A stretch of DNA of 64,000 bases, from NCBI RefSeq assembly GCF_007713465.1, contig NZ_VMSG01000025.1, positions 31,745 to 95,744 on the forward strand. Reading direction: 5' to 3'. Positions 33,857 through 42,938 of the stretch are shown here, one piece after another (position 1 is the stretch's first letter; every line of letters begins with the position of its first letter). Both the position numbers and the translations under genes were made by a program. A model generated the notes under the pieces. The model made no database searches. It saw only the letters and a program-made list of their open reading frames with translations, and was not told the DNA's origin. This DNA is from Pseudomonas sp. H3(2019) (GTDB lineage: Bacteria > Pseudomonadota > Gammaproteobacteria > Pseudomonadales > Pseudomonadaceae).

Positions 33857-35182
33857 ATGGACTTGTTTCGCAGTGCTCCGATAGCTCAACCATTGGCTGC
33901 CCGTTTACGTGCGGCCAACCTGGACGAGTATGTCGGTCAGGAACACCTGTTGGCCCGCGGCAAGCCGTTGCGCGAGGCGCTGGAGCAGGGTGCCTTGCAC
34001 TCGATGATTTTCTGGGGCCCGCCCGGCGTGGGTAAAACCACCTTGGCGCGGTTGCTCGCGGAAGTCTCGGATGCGCACTTCGAAACGGTTTCTGCGGTGC
34101 TGGCCGGGGTCAAGGAGATCCGCCAGGCGGTGGAAGTCGCCAAGCAGCAGGCCGGGCAATATGGCCGTCGAACCATTCTGTTCGTCGACGAAGTGCATCG
34201 CTTCAACAAGTCGCAACAAGATGCCTTTCTGCCGTACGTCGAAGACGGCACGCTGATTTTCATTGGCGCGACCACTGAAAACCCGTCGTTTGAACTGAAC
34301 AACGCACTGCTGTCCCGTGCGCGTGTCTACGTGCTCAAGAGTCTCGACGAAACCGCGCTGCACAAACTGGTGCAGCGAGCGTTGACCGAAGAGCGCGGCT
34401 TGGGCAAGCGTCAGCTGAGCCTCGGCGATGACGGCTTCAAAATGCTGCTCAGCGCCGCTGACGGGGACGGCCGGCGTCTGCTAAATCTGTTGGAAAACGC
34501 CTCCGACCTGGCCGAAGACGGCACGGAAATCGGCGTCGAGCTGCTGCAAAGCCTGCTCGGTGACACCCGGCGACGTTTCGACAAGGGCGGCGAAGCGTTT
34601 TACGACCAGATCTCCGCGCTGCACAAATCGGTCCGCGGGTCCAACCCGGACGGCGCGCTGTACTGGTTCGCGCGCATGCTCGACGGTGGCTGCGATCCGT
34701 TGTACCTGGCCCGTCGTGTGGTGCGCATGGCCAGCGAAGACATCGGCAATGCCGACCCGCGTGCCTTGAGCTTGTGCCTGGCGGCGTGGGATGTGCAAGA
34801 ACGGCTCGGCAGCCCCGAGGGCGAGTTGGCGGTCGCGCAGGCGATTACCTATCTGGCCTGTGCGCCAAAAAGTAACGCGGTGTATATGGGCTTCAAAGCC
34901 GCCATGCGCAGCGCTGCCGAACACGGCTCGCTGGAAGTCCCATTGCATTTGCGCAATGCCCCGACCAAGCTGATGAAACAGCTCGGTTACGGCGACGAAT
35001 ACCGTTATGCCCACGACGAACCGGACGCTTACGCGGCCGGCGAAGACTATTTCCCGGAAGAACTGGAGCCGCAGTCGTTCTACCGACCGGTGCCGCGTGG
35101 CCTCGAATTGAAGATCGGCGAGAAGCTCAATCACCTTGCACAGCTGGACCGCCTGAGCCCCAAACAGCGGAGAAAACCTTGA
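33857..35182 (+). CDS. rarA: Replication-associated recombination protein RarA (MgsA)
   Basis: RarA is an AAA+ clamp-loader-like ATPase that acts at stalled forks. Walker A is GPPGVGKTTLARLLAE and Walker B ILFVDEVHRFNKSQQDAFLP. The C-terminal tetramerisation domain includes ALYWFARMLDGGCDPLYLAR. The product has 441 aa from the ATG; a GTG directly before it is an alternative start. It overlaps crcB by 4 bp. Confidence 0.95.
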   Translation: MDLFRSAPIAQPLAARLRAANLDEYVGQEHLLARGKPLREALEQGALHSMIFWGPPGVGKTTLARLLAEVSDAHFETVSAVLAGVKEIRQAVEVAKQQAGQYGRRTILFVDEVHRFNKSQQDAFLPYVEDGTLIFIGATTENPSFELNNALLSRARVYVLKSLDETALHKLVQRALTEERGLGKRQLSLGDDGFKMLLSAADGDGRRLLNLLENASDLAEDGTEIGVELLQSLLGDTRRRFDKGGEAFYDQISALHKSVRGSNPDGALYWFARMLDGGCDPLYLARRVVRMASEDIGNADPRALSLCLAAWDVQERLGSPEGELAVAQAITYLACAPKSNAVYMGFKAAMRSAAEHGSLEVPLHLRNAPTKLMKQLGYGDEYRYAHDEPDAYAAGEDYFPEELEPQSFYRPVPRGLELKIGEKLNHLAQLDRLSPKQRRKP

Positions 35183-35553
35183 TTCCCTTGATCGTTGCGG
35201 TCTCCGTCGGCGGTATTGCCGGCACCTTGCTGCGTTTCGCCACCGGCAACTGGATCAACGCGAACTGGCCGCGGCACTTCTATACCGCGACGCTGACCGT
35301 TAATATCATTGGCTGCCTGTTGATCGGCTTTTTATACGGTCTGTTTATGCTGCGCCCGGAAGTGCCGATTGAGGTGCGTGCCGGGTTGATGGTGGGCTTC
35401 CTTGGCGGCCTGACGACTTTTTCATCCTTTTCACTGGATACGGTGCGCTTGCTCGAAAGCGGGCAAGTGCCGCTGGCCCTGGGCTATGCGGCGATCAGCG
35501 TATTCGGCGGGCTGCTCGCGACGTGGGCTGGCCTATCCTTGACCAAACTTTGA
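35179..35553 (+). CDS. crcB: Fluoride channel CrcB (Fluc)
   Basis: This 124-aa, four-helix membrane protein exports fluoride. The pore motif GFLGGLTTFSSFSLDTVRLL and the first-helix GGIAGTLLRFATGNWIN are diagnostic. It starts with TTG inside the end of rarA (GGAG upstream), so it is translationally coupled to rarA. No fluoride riboswitch fits in front of it, because that space is rarA coding sequence. Confidence 0.93.
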   Translation: MIPLIVAVSVGGIAGTLLRFATGNWINANWPRHFYTATLTVNIIGCLLIGFLYGLFMLRPEVPIEVRAGLMVGFLGGLTTFSSFSLDTVRLLESGQVPLALGYAAISVFGGLLATWAGLSLTKL

Positions 35554-35569
35554 TAAACGAGAGACCGAC

Positions 35570-36850
35570 ATGCTCGATTCCAAACTGTTACGTAGCAACC
35601 TTCAGGACGTAGCGGACCGCCTGGCATCCCGCGGCTTCAGCCTGGATGTTGCGCGCATCGAAGCGCTGGAAGAACAGCGCAAGACCGTCCAGACCCGCAC
35701 CGAAGCACTGCAGGCTGAACGTAATGCGCGCTCCAAATCCATCGGTCAGGCCAAGCAGCGCGGCGAAGACATCGCGCCGTTGATGGCCGACGTCGAGCGC
35801 ATGGCGAACGAGCTCGGTATCGGCAAAGTCGAGCTGGACGAGATCCAGACCGAACTGGACTCGATCCTGCTGAACATTCCTAACCTGCCACACGAGTCGG
35901 TGCCGATTGGTTCCGACGAAGACGGCAACGTCGAAGTGCGTCGTTGGGGCACGCCGACCACCTTCGACTTCGAGATCAAGGATCACGTCGCGCTGGGCGA
36001 GAAGTTCGGCTGGCTGGACTTTGAAACCGCGGCCAAGCTGTCCGGTGCCCGTTTCTCCCTGCTGCGTGGGCCGATTGCCCGCCTGCACCGCGCACTGGCG
36101 CAGTTCATGATCAACCTGCACACCAGCGAGCATGGCTATGAAGAGGCTTACACGCCTTATCTGGTTCAGGCGCCGGCCTTGCAGGGCACCGGTCAACTGC
36201 CGAAGTTCGAGGAAGACCTGTTCAAGATCAGCCGCGAAGGCGAAGCCGATCTGTACCTGATTCCGACCGCAGAAGTGTCGCTGACCAACATCGTGGCTGG
36301 CGAAATCGTCGACGCCAAACAGCTGCCGATCAAGTTCGTCGCCCACACCCCATGCTTCCGCAGCGAAGCCGGTGCGTCGGGGCGTGACACCCGCGGCATG
36401 ATTCGTCAGCACCAGTTCGACAAGGTCGAAATGGTCCAGATCGTTGAGCCATCGACTTCGATGGAAGCGCTGGAAGGCCTGACCGCCAACGCTGAAAAAG
36501 TCCTGCAACTGCTGGAACTGCCTTACCGCACCCTGGCGCTGTGCACCGGCGACATGGGCTTCAGCGCGGTCAAGACCTACGACCTGGAAGTGTGGGTCCC
36601 GAGCCAGGGCAAATACCGTGAAATTTCGTCGTGCTCCAACTGCGGCGATTTCCAGGCCCGTCGCATGCAAGCACGTTTCCGTAACCCGGAAACCGGCAAG
36701 CCAGAGCTGGTCCACACCCTGAACGGTTCCGGCCTGGCGGTCGGTCGTACCCTGGTGGCGGTGCTGGAGAACTATCAGCAGGCCGACGGTTCGATCCGCG
36801 TGCCAGCCGTGCTCAAGCCGTACATGGGCGGCCTTGAGGTCATCGGCTAA
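35570..36850 (+). CDS. serS: Seryl-tRNA synthetase
   Basis: This class II synthetase charges tRNA-Ser and tRNA-Sec. An N-terminal coiled-coil tRNA arm (residues 25-105) precedes the catalytic core, with motif 2 (FRSEAGASGRDTRGMIRQHQ) and motif 3 (NGSGLAVGRTLVAVLENYQ). The 426-aa length is normal. cysG starts immediately after its stop. Confidence 0.98.
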   Translation: MLDSKLLRSNLQDVADRLASRGFSLDVARIEALEEQRKTVQTRTEALQAERNARSKSIGQAKQRGEDIAPLMADVERMANELGIGKVELDEIQTELDSILLNIPNLPHESVPIGSDEDGNVEVRRWGTPTTFDFEIKDHVALGEKFGWLDFETAAKLSGARFSLLRGPIARLHRALAQFMINLHTSEHGYEEAYTPYLVQAPALQGTGQLPKFEEDLFKISREGEADLYLIPTAEVSLTNIVAGEIVDAKQLPIKFVAHTPCFRSEAGASGRDTRGMIRQHQFDKVEMVQIVEPSTSMEALEGLTANAEKVLQLLELPYRTLALCTGDMGFSAVKTYDLEVWVPSQGKYREISSCSNCGDFQARRMQARFRNPETGKPELVHTLNGSGLAVGRTLVAVLENYQQADGSIRVPAVLKPYMGGLEVIG

Positions 36851-38245
36851 ATGGAATTTCTGCCGCTGTTTCACAACCTGCGCGGCAGTCGTGTGTTGGT
36901 CGTCGGTGGAGGGGAGATTGCCTTGCGCAAATCCCGTCTGCTGGCCGATGCCGGTGCGCTGCTGCGGGTCGTTGCACCTGAGATCGAAGCCCAGCTGCGT
37001 GAGCTGGTGCAGAACAGTGGCGGCGAGCTGGTGTTGCGCGGCTATCGTGAGTCGGACCTCGACGGTTGCGGGCTGATCATTGCCGCTACCGACGACGAAC
37101 CACTGAATGCACAAGTTTCCAGAGATGCTCATCGACGCTGCGTGCCGGTCAACGTGGTGGACGCGCCGGCCCTGTGTAGCGTGATCTTTCCGGCGATCGT
37201 CGACCGTTCGCCGTTGGTGATTGCGGTTTCCAGCGGCGGCGATGCGCCAGTGCTGGCGCGGTTGATCCGCGCCAAACTGGAAACCTGGATTCCCTCGACC
37301 TACGGCCAACTGGCCGGGTTGGCGGCGCGTTTTCGCCATCAGGTCAAAGGTCTGTTCCCGGATGTGCAGCAGCGTCGGGCGTTCTGGGAAGAGGTTTTCC
37401 AGGGGCCGATCGCAGATCGTCAACTGGCCGGGCAGGGCGCTGAAGCCGAGCGTTTGCTGCTGGCGAAAATCAACGGCCAATCCCCCAACGCTCCAGGTGA
37501 GGTGTATCTGGTCGGCGCAGGGCCGGGTGATCCGGATCTACTGACATTCCGCGCCTTGCGGCTGATGCAGCAAGCCGATGTGGTGCTGTATGACCGCCTG
37601 GTGGCACCGGCGATTCTTGAGCTATGCCGCCGTGATGCCGAGCGGATCTATGTCGGCAAGCGACGTGCCGATCACGCAGTGCCTCAGGACCAGATCAATC
37701 AGCAATTGGTCGACCTGGCCAAACAGGGTAAACGTGTGGTGCGGCTGAAGGGCGGTGATCCGTTCATTTTCGGCCGTGGTGGCGAAGAGATCGAAGAACT
37801 GGCGGCCCACGGCATTCCGTTCCAGGTCGTGCCGGGTATTACCGCTGCCAGCGGTTGTGCGGCCTACGCCGGGATTCCGTTGACCCACCGTGATTACGCG
37901 CAGTCGGTGCGTTTTATCACCGGTCACCTGAAGGACGGCACCTCGGATCTGCCGTGGAGCGATTTGGTCGCACCTGCGCAAACCCTGGTGTTTTACATGG
38001 GGCTGGTGGGACTGCCGATCATCTGCGAACAACTGATCAGGCATGGTCGTTCGGCGGACACGCCGGCGGCATTGATCCAACAGGGCACGACGCCGAATCA
38101 GCGGGTTTTCACCGGCACGCTGGCCGACCTTCCACAGCTGGTGGCGGAGCATGAAGTGCATGCGCCGACATTGGTGATCGTGGGAGAAGTGGTGCAACTT
38201 CGCGAGAAACTCGCGTGGTTTGAAGGCGCCCAGTCGCAAGTCTGA
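36851..38245 (+). CDS. cysG: Siroheme synthase CysG (trifunctional)
   Basis: CysG converts uroporphyrinogen III to siroheme, the cofactor of sulfite and nitrite reductases. The N-terminal dehydrogenase/ferrochelatase part (about residues 1-205) has the NAD loop VVGGGEIALRKSRLLADAG. The C-terminal SAM-dependent methyltransferase part has VGAGPGDPDLLTFRALRLMQ and LKGGDPFIFGRGGEEIEELA. Its 464-aa length matches the fused enzyme. It abuts serS with no gap. Confidence 0.97.
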   Translation: MEFLPLFHNLRGSRVLVVGGGEIALRKSRLLADAGALLRVVAPEIEAQLRELVQNSGGELVLRGYRESDLDGCGLIIAATDDEPLNAQVSRDAHRRCVPVNVVDAPALCSVIFPAIVDRSPLVIAVSSGGDAPVLARLIRAKLETWIPSTYGQLAGLAARFRHQVKGLFPDVQQRRAFWEEVFQGPIADRQLAGQGAEAERLLLAKINGQSPNAPGEVYLVGAGPGDPDLLTFRALRLMQQADVVLYDRLVAPAILELCRRDAERIYVGKRRADHAVPQDQINQQLVDLAKQGKRVVRLKGGDPFIFGRGGEEIEELAAHGIPFQVVPGITAASGCAAYAGIPLTHRDYAQSVRFITGHLKDGTSDLPWSDLVAPAQTLVFYMGLVGLPIICEQLIRHGRSADTPAALIQQGTTPNQRVFTGTLADLPQLVAEHEVHAPTLVIVGEVVQLREKLAWFEGAQSQV

Positions 38246-38260
38246 AGACCGAGTCGCTGC

Positions 38261-38327
38261 CATCGCGAGCGAGCTCGCTCCCACAAGGATTGCGCAACAC
38301 CTGTGGGAGCGAGCTTGCTCGCGATGG
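38261..38327. repeat. Inverted REP pair (REPIN)
   Basis: Two REP units face each other: CATCGCGAGCGAGCTCGCTC + CCACAAGG and, inverted, CCTGTGGGAGCGAGC + TTGCTCGCGATGG, with a 12-bp spacer. Such doublets are mobilised by RAYT transposases in pseudomonads. It lies between the convergent cysG and yqjG. Confidence 0.9.
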
Positions 38328-38350
38328 GGCCATCAAAACCTGCATAAACC

Positions 38351-39352
38351 TCAAGCTTTGCGCCAAACCCCTTTCCCGCGCAACCGTTCCCGATCATGGG
38401 CGACGGTGAAATCCTGCGCCGGTCCCTTCGGCACGATGCCGGTCGGATTGATCGTGCGATGGCTCGCGTAGTAGTGCCCCTTGATGTGCGCAAAGTCCAC
38501 GGTGTCGCTGATCCCCGGCCACTGATACAGCTCGTGTAGCCAGTTCGACAGGTTCGGGTAATCGGCGATCCGCCGCAGGTTGCATTTGAAGTGGCTGTAA
38601 TACACCGCGTCGAAGCGAATCAGTGTGGTGAACAGGCGAATGTCCGCCTCGGTCAGGTATTCGCCGGCCAGGTAGCGCTTCTCGCCCAAGCGGTTTTCCA
38701 GCCAGTCGAGTTCACTGAACAGCTCATCGAAAGCTTCTTCATAAGCCGTTTGTGAGGTGGCAAACCCGGCGCGATACACGCCGTTGTTCACCACCGGATA
38801 AATCCGTGCATTCAGCTCATCGATTTCAGCGCGCAAAGGTTGCGGGTAGAAGTCCAGGCCGTTGCCGGTCAGACCGTCGAAGGCGCTGTTGAACATGCGG
38901 ATGATTTCCGCCGATTCGTTGCTGACGATGCGTTTTTGCAGGTTATCCCACAGCACTGGCACCGTTACGCGACCGGTGTAGTTGGCCGTGTCTGCGGTGT
39001 AGCGCTGGTGCATGAACGTGAGGTGGTCGAGTTTGTCGCCAGTGGAGCCGAAGGCTTTGTCGAAGGTCCAGCCGTTTTCCAGCATCAGCCAGCTGACCAC
39101 CGACACATCGACCAGGCTTTCCAGGCCTTTGAGCTTGCGCAGAATCAGCGTGCGATGCGCCCAGGGACAGGCGAGCGACACGTAGAGGTGATAACGGCCG
39201 GCTTGTGCAGGAAAGCCGCCTTCGCCGCTGGGGCCGGGTCTGCCGTCGGCAGTCAGCCAGTTACGGCGCTGCGCTTGTTCGCGCTGGAACGCGCCGTCCT
39301 TGCTGCTTTCGTACCACTGATCACGCCATTGCCCTTCGATCAGCAAACCCAT
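38351..39352 (-). CDS. yqjG: Glutathionyl-hydroquinone reductase (YqjG/Xi-class GST)
   Basis: This 333-aa enzyme removes glutathione from glutathionyl-hydroquinones. The N-terminal thioredoxin domain has the catalytic cysteine in SLACPWAHRTLILRKLKG, and the helical GST C-terminal domain has GEYLTEADIRLFTTLIRFDA. The ATG at 39352 follows GGAG at 6-bp spacing; an in-frame TTG four codons upstream is less likely. Confidence 0.94.
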   Translation of the reverse strand: MGLLIEGQWRDQWYESSKDGAFQREQAQRRNWLTADGRPGPSGEGGFPAQAGRYHLYVSLACPWAHRTLILRKLKGLESLVDVSVVSWLMLENGWTFDKAFGSTGDKLDHLTFMHQRYTADTANYTGRVTVPVLWDNLQKRIVSNESAEIIRMFNSAFDGLTGNGLDFYPQPLRAEIDELNARIYPVVNNGVYRAGFATSQTAYEEAFDELFSELDWLENRLGEKRYLAGEYLTEADIRLFTTLIRFDAVYYSHFKCNLRRIADYPNLSNWLHELYQWPGISDTVDFAHIKGHYYASHRTINPTGIVPKGPAQDFTVAHDRERLRGKGVWRKA

Positions 39353-39440
39353 CTTGAACTCCAAAGTCGTTAAACGTTGGAGTTGAGTCTATTCCTATCC
39401 CTTCGAACAAAAAGCGCAAAGGTTGAGCGTTAATGATCGA

Positions 39441-40442
39441 TTAAATAGATTTGTCGCGAGCATCCCAGAACTGCTGAGCCTTGACGAAGGCTTCATCACG
39501 CGGCGTACCGAGACCGCGCAAGGCCAGGGCCATGGTCGAAATCAGCGCCATTTGCGGATAGCTGTCGACCACGTCGCCGCGCCATACGGCTTTCAAGTGT
39601 TCAGGATCGAGGCTCGCCGGTTTGACGTGGCGTTGCGCCGACAGCTGCGGCCATTCCTCGTCCCAGCTCTCACCGCCAGTGGTGCCGTACAAGTGACTAT
39701 CGGCATCCGGGTTGATCTCGATCTCACCGCCATCGCCCTTGATCACGATCGCGTTATCGCCCAGCAAGCCGCTGGCGTCGCGGTGCACGCCCTGATAGCC
39801 GGGGTGGAAGATGCTTTGCAGGCCGCAGCGCGCACCCAGCGGATTGAGAATCCGCGCCAGCGAGTGGATCGGCGAACGCAGGCCGAGGGTGTTGCGCAGG
39901 TCAATCATCCGTTGCAGCTGCGGCGCCCAGTCGCCCAGCGGGATGAACGCCAGATTGCCTTGTTCCAGCGCCTCACCGACTTGTTGCCAGTTACGGCACA
40001 ACGGAATCTGCAATTGCTCGAGCAGTTGCTCGCTGTACAGCCGCCCGGCGGTATGCGCGCCGCCGCCGTGCATCAGGATTCGCACGCCGTTTTGCGCCAG
40101 GCACTTGGCGGCCAGCAGATACCACGGCAGGTGGCGCTTCTTGCCGGCGTAGGTCGGCCAGTCCAGATCGACCGCCAACGCGGGTGCGTTCAGCCGCTGG
40201 CGCAAGGCCTCGGTGAAGCCTGCCAGCTCTTCCGGGCTTTCTTCCTTGTGTCGCAACAGCATCAGGAAGGCACCGAGTTGAGTGTCCTCGACCTTGTCGT
40301 CAAGCAGCATGCCCATGGCCTCGCGGGCCTCTTCACGGGTCAGGCTGCGGGCGCCGCGTTTGCCTTTGCCGAGAATCCGCACGAACTGCGCGAAAGGGTG
40401 TTCGGCAGGTGTTTCAGTGATCAGTGGGGCGAAATCGGTCAT
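39441..40442 (-). CDS. ybiB: YbiB-like protein (glycosyltransferase family 3 fold)
   Basis: This 333-aa protein is related to anthranilate phosphoribosyltransferase (TrpD). An N-terminal helical domain (LTREEAREAMGMLLDDKVED) is followed by a domain with GVRILMHGGGAHTAGRLYSE. E. coli YbiB binds nucleic acid and lacks TrpD activity. It follows tusE, overlapping its end by 4 bp, and is probably co-transcribed with the tus genes. The function remains uncertain. Confidence 0.85.
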   Translation of the reverse strand: MTDFAPLITETPAEHPFAQFVRILGKGKRGARSLTREEAREAMGMLLDDKVEDTQLGAFLMLLRHKEESPEELAGFTEALRQRLNAPALAVDLDWPTYAGKKRHLPWYLLAAKCLAQNGVRILMHGGGAHTAGRLYSEQLLEQLQIPLCRNWQQVGEALEQGNLAFIPLGDWAPQLQRMIDLRNTLGLRSPIHSLARILNPLGARCGLQSIFHPGYQGVHRDASGLLGDNAIVIKGDGGEIEINPDADSHLYGTTGGESWDEEWPQLSAQRHVKPASLDPEHLKAVWRGDVVDSYPQMALISTMALALRGLGTPRDEAFVKAQQFWDARDKSI

Positions 40443-40774
40443 AGACAATTCGTCGGTTTGGGCAGGCCCGCCAGCTTGGCGGCAAGTTTGGCGGGAGTGC
40501 CTTTGAACAATCGGTTCAGGTGCAGGCTGTTGCCCTTGTCCGGGCCCAGCTTCAGCGCGGTGTACTTGATCAGCGGGCGAGTGGCCGGCGACAGCTGGAA
40601 CTCCTGATAAAAGCCGCGCAGCAGCTCAAGGATTTCCCAGTGTTCGGCGCTCAGCTCAAGTTCTTCGGCGGCAGCCAGCGCCGTGGCGACTTCGGCGGAC
40701 CAGTCACCGAGATCAACCAGGTAACCGTCCTTGTCCAGATCGATGCGACGAGCGCCTACGGTGAGCGAATTCAT
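40439..40774 (-). CDS. tusE: Sulfurtransferase TusE/DsrC
   Basis: This 111-aa protein accepts sulfur from TusBCD and hands it to MnmA for 2-thiouridine synthesis. The acceptor cysteine is the penultimate residue (KPTNCL). The core shows LVDLGDWSAEVATALAAAEE and the helix HWEILELLRGFYQEF. The ATG at 40774 overlaps the tusB stop. The dissimilatory second cysteine of DsrC is not expected in this biosynthetic form. Confidence 0.95.
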   Translation of the reverse strand: MNSLTVGARRIDLDKDGYLVDLGDWSAEVATALAAAEELELSAEHWEILELLRGFYQEFQLSPATRPLIKYTALKLGPDKGNSLHLNRLFKGTPAKLAAKLAGLPKPTNCL

Positions 40775-41070
40775 AGCCAGCTGTTGACCTTGTCGTAGTG
40801 AATCGACAGTTCGACAAAGGCCGGATAGTCGATGCTGTTGACCCAGTCGGGCACTTGCAGGCCGCGAGCCTGAACATCTTCGTCGAGGACGAACAGACGC
40901 AAGGTTTCGCTGTGTGCTTGCAGTGCGCTGAGTGGCGCTGTGCCGGGTTGCAGGGCGTAGACCGCATCGCCACTGAGCAGAATGGCATCGCTTGCGCCCA
41001 GCACGCGCAGGCAACTGGTCAGCCGGTTATCGGTAAACGGCGAGTGAGACAACACATGCAAAGTCGACAT
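40771..41070 (-). CDS. tusB: Sulfurtransferase complex subunit TusB
   Basis: TusB (99 aa, DsrH family) is the small partner of the TusBCD heterohexamer. The N-terminus MSTLHVLSHSPFTDNRLTSC and the C-terminal VNSIDYPAFVELSIHYDKV are typical. Its start touches the tusC stop and its end overlaps the tusE start, so the whole set is translationally linked. Confidence 0.92.
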   Translation of the reverse strand: MSTLHVLSHSPFTDNRLTSCLRVLGASDAILLSGDAVYALQPGTAPLSALQAHSETLRLFVLDEDVQARGLQVPDWVNSIDYPAFVELSIHYDKVNSWL

Positions 41071-41432
41071 CAGAGGGTGATCACTTGGTCATAACGGTCA
41101 ATAACGGCCGAGATTTGCTCAGCAGCCAGCACCTGCAACGGGTCGAGGCTCAAGGCCGTCGGTTCCAGACCTCGTGCAGTGGCGCTGTCGCCACACACAT
41201 ACAGGTCTTCTATACCAAACAACCCAAGCGCCTGCAGGTTGGCGCTGAGGTCTTTTTGTTGCACGGCTTTGGCGTCCTGTCGGGTGGCCAGCTGGAACAC
41301 GCCGTCATCGAGAAACAGCAGGCCGATCGGCAAATCGAAGGCGCCGCCGGCGAGTACGATATCCAGCGCTTCACGGGCGCTTGGGCCAGACCAGGGCGCC
41401 TGCCGGCTGATAATCAGCAAGGATTTAGGCAT
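41070..41432 (-). CDS. tusC: Sulfurtransferase complex subunit TusC
   Basis: TusC (120 aa, DsrF family) begins MPKSLLIISRQAPWSGPSAR. I prefer the ATG at 41432 because GGAGG lies 9 bases upstream. The ATG at 41438 would overlap the tusD stop as ATGA but is only 3 bases from the ribosome site. GGAFDLPIGLLFLDDGVFQL is the conserved core. Confidence 0.93.
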   Translation of the reverse strand: MPKSLLIISRQAPWSGPSAREALDIVLAGGAFDLPIGLLFLDDGVFQLATRQDAKAVQQKDLSANLQALGLFGIEDLYVCGDSATARGLEPTALSLDPLQVLAAEQISAVIDRYDQVITL

Positions 41433-41434
41433 GT

Positions 41435-41827
41435 TCATGGCCCTCCAAAACAGATCAGGCGATCGGCGTTTTGCACCGCATCATGTAACTGCCCGAGCCC
41501 GGACAATTCCCACGGAGCGCTGACATTGATCGCTGTGCGCTGATAGCGCCTGGCTTCTGCTTCATCCAGCACGCCACGGCGCAAGGCGGCGGCAATACAG
41601 ACCACGCCGTCGAGCTGGTGCTCGCTGACGAAGTTGCGCCATTGCAGCGCCAGGTCCTGCTCATCCTGTGGCGTGACGACGTTGCTCGACGCGTTGTACA
41701 CGCCGTCCTGGTAGAAAAACAGCCGCACTATCTCGTGCCCTCCGGCCAGCGCTGCCTGAGCAAACAGCAGGGCGCGGCGCGAGGAGGGCGCGTGTGCGGC
41801 GGAAAACAGCGCAATGGCGAACTTCAT
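41435..41827 (-). CDS. tusD: Sulfurtransferase complex subunit TusD
   Basis: TusD (130 aa, DsrE family) carries the active cysteine of the relay, seen here in GVVCIAAALRRGVLDEAEAR. The N-terminus MKFAIALFSAAHAPSSRRAL is typical. It is the first gene of tusDCB-tusE-ybiB. An upstream in-frame ATG at 41857 lacks similarity and is not used. Confidence 0.94.
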   Translation of the reverse strand: MKFAIALFSAAHAPSSRRALLFAQAALAGGHEIVRLFFYQDGVYNASSNVVTPQDEQDLALQWRNFVSEHQLDGVVCIAAALRRGVLDEAEARRYQRTAINVSAPWELSGLGQLHDAVQNADRLICFGGP

Positions 41828-41892
41828 GGCGAACTCTGACAACAAATCTGCGGCCATGATAAAGCTTTATCGCCGGTGCGGCGAAGGGCGAT

Positions 41893-42297
41893 TCAGCGCG
41901 GCATGTAGCCCAGCTGCCAACGCCGTGGAATCTTCAGCGAAACAACCCCGAGCACGCCGGCCAGCAAGCCGCTGGCGTACAGGGCTTGCAGGCCGAGATG
42001 GTGTTCGAGCACCGCTCCCAGGACGGCGCCGGCAAACATGCCGGTCCAGGGGATCAACTGCACCCGCCAGCCATTGCGGCGTTCGCCGAGCAACCAGCGT
42101 CCCAGGCCACGACCGAAGCGCGACAGGGCGCCGGTGACGTAGGTCAGCCCGACCGGAAAGCCATTGACCTGTTCGACAGCGGCGTTGAGCATCCCCATGG
42201 CGATGATCGCTGCCAGCAACATACCGATCCGGCCGCGCCATTTCTGCACGTGCAACAAGCCCGGTGTATGGGCGCGATTAGGTGAAGACGGCAGCAT
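41893..42297 (-). CDS. Half-length DUF1275 (YoaK-like) membrane protein
   Basis: The 134-aa product has about four hydrophobic segments and resembles only the second half of DUF1275 proteins (GMLNAAVEQVNGFPVGLTYV with TGALSRFGRGL). Typical members have about 220 residues. The missing first half is not found upstream, where the next gene ends 3 bp away. It may be a natural short form or a stable truncation. The function is unknown. Confidence 0.7.
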   Translation of the reverse strand: MLPSSPNRAHTPGLLHVQKWRGRIGMLLAAIIAMGMLNAAVEQVNGFPVGLTYVTGALSRFGRGLGRWLLGERRNGWRVQLIPWTGMFAGAVLGAVLEHHLGLQALYASGLLAGVLGVVSLKIPRRWQLGYMPR

Positions 42298-42300
42298 TCG

Positions 42301-42630
42301 TCAGCTCTCAAGACCCTGCAGTTTGCGATATTCCTTCCAGTCCATGCCGGCCATTTGCGCCACTTCCTTGTGCACCTCAAGCCGCTGGGCTTCATAGTCC
42401 TCAACAGTGGCCATGGTCAATTGCAACGTCAACTCCCAGGCAAACAGCCCCAGGCGCTCGGCCTCCGCCTCGTAGGCTTCATGCAGCCGTTCGTTGCGAT
42501 ACTGCGCCATGGTTTCGCCTTTGGCCTGGGCGGCCAGAGGGTTCAGGTGATCGAGTTCTTCGCGTAACGCCGGTCGTGCATTGAGAAATCGTTGCAGCGC
42601 CAGTTCGTGTTGCGAGTCGATTGGGGCCAT
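42301..42630 (-). CDS. Conserved small protein (DUF6388-like)
   Basis: The 109-aa acidic, helical, soluble protein has no signal peptide. The middle region GETMAQYRNERLHEAYEAEA and the end MAGMDWKEYRKLQGLES look like the DUF6388 family as I remember it. It is immediately upstream of the DUF1275-like gene and likely co-transcribed. No function can be inferred. Confidence 0.7.
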   Translation of the reverse strand: MAPIDSQHELALQRFLNARPALREELDHLNPLAAQAKGETMAQYRNERLHEAYEAEAERLGLFAWELTLQLTMATVEDYEAQRLEVHKEVAQMAGMDWKEYRKLQGLES

Positions 42631-42689
42631 GGACCGTCCTTGTCAAAGGGAAAGTATGCGCGTCTTGAGGGCGTTTGCCCTGACGCGGG

Positions 42690-42938
42690 TCAGGAGGTCT
42701 TTTTCTTGTTGGCTTTGGCCTCGGCGGCCAGGCACTCAAGTGCAAACTGCTCGGTGTAGGTCATCTGGATCGGCGTGGTTTCACCTTTGACGGTTCTTTC
42801 GCCATCGAGGATGTAACGAATACGCTTGTCGGTCACGCCAATGCGTTTGGCGATCCACGACGGAGTCTGGCCGATCTGGCTGATCAGCTTGTCGGCGTAG
42901 TCGGTGGAAGGTTTGTAGAACTCGGCATTGGGGGTCAT
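42690..42938 (-). CDS. Small helix-turn-helix protein
   Basis: This is an 82-aa protein with a Cro/XRE-like helix-turn-helix in QTPSWIAKRIGVTDKRIRYI and a lysine-rich C-terminus (AEAKANKKKTS). The start has GGAAAG upstream. It is probably a DNA-binding regulator; its target is unknown. Confidence 0.7.
   Translation of the reverse strand: MTPNAEFYKPSTDYADKLISQIGQTPSWIAKRIGVTDKRIRYILDGERTVKGETTPIQMTYTEQFALECLAAEAKANKKKTS

Noticed and set aside
35100..35200. Fluoride riboswitch before crcB
   Set aside because: The space before crcB is rarA coding sequence with a 4-bp overlap, and no riboswitch pattern is seen.
38261..38327. CRISPR-like repeat
   Set aside because: There are only two units in inverted, not direct, orientation without spacers; it is a REP doublet. 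No CRISPR array or cas gene was seen anywhere in the window.
42144..42404. Minus-strand frame as the missing N-terminal half of the DUF1275 protein
   Set aside because: It is Arg/Cys-rich, lacks hydrophobic helices, and overlaps the well-formed small gene upstream.
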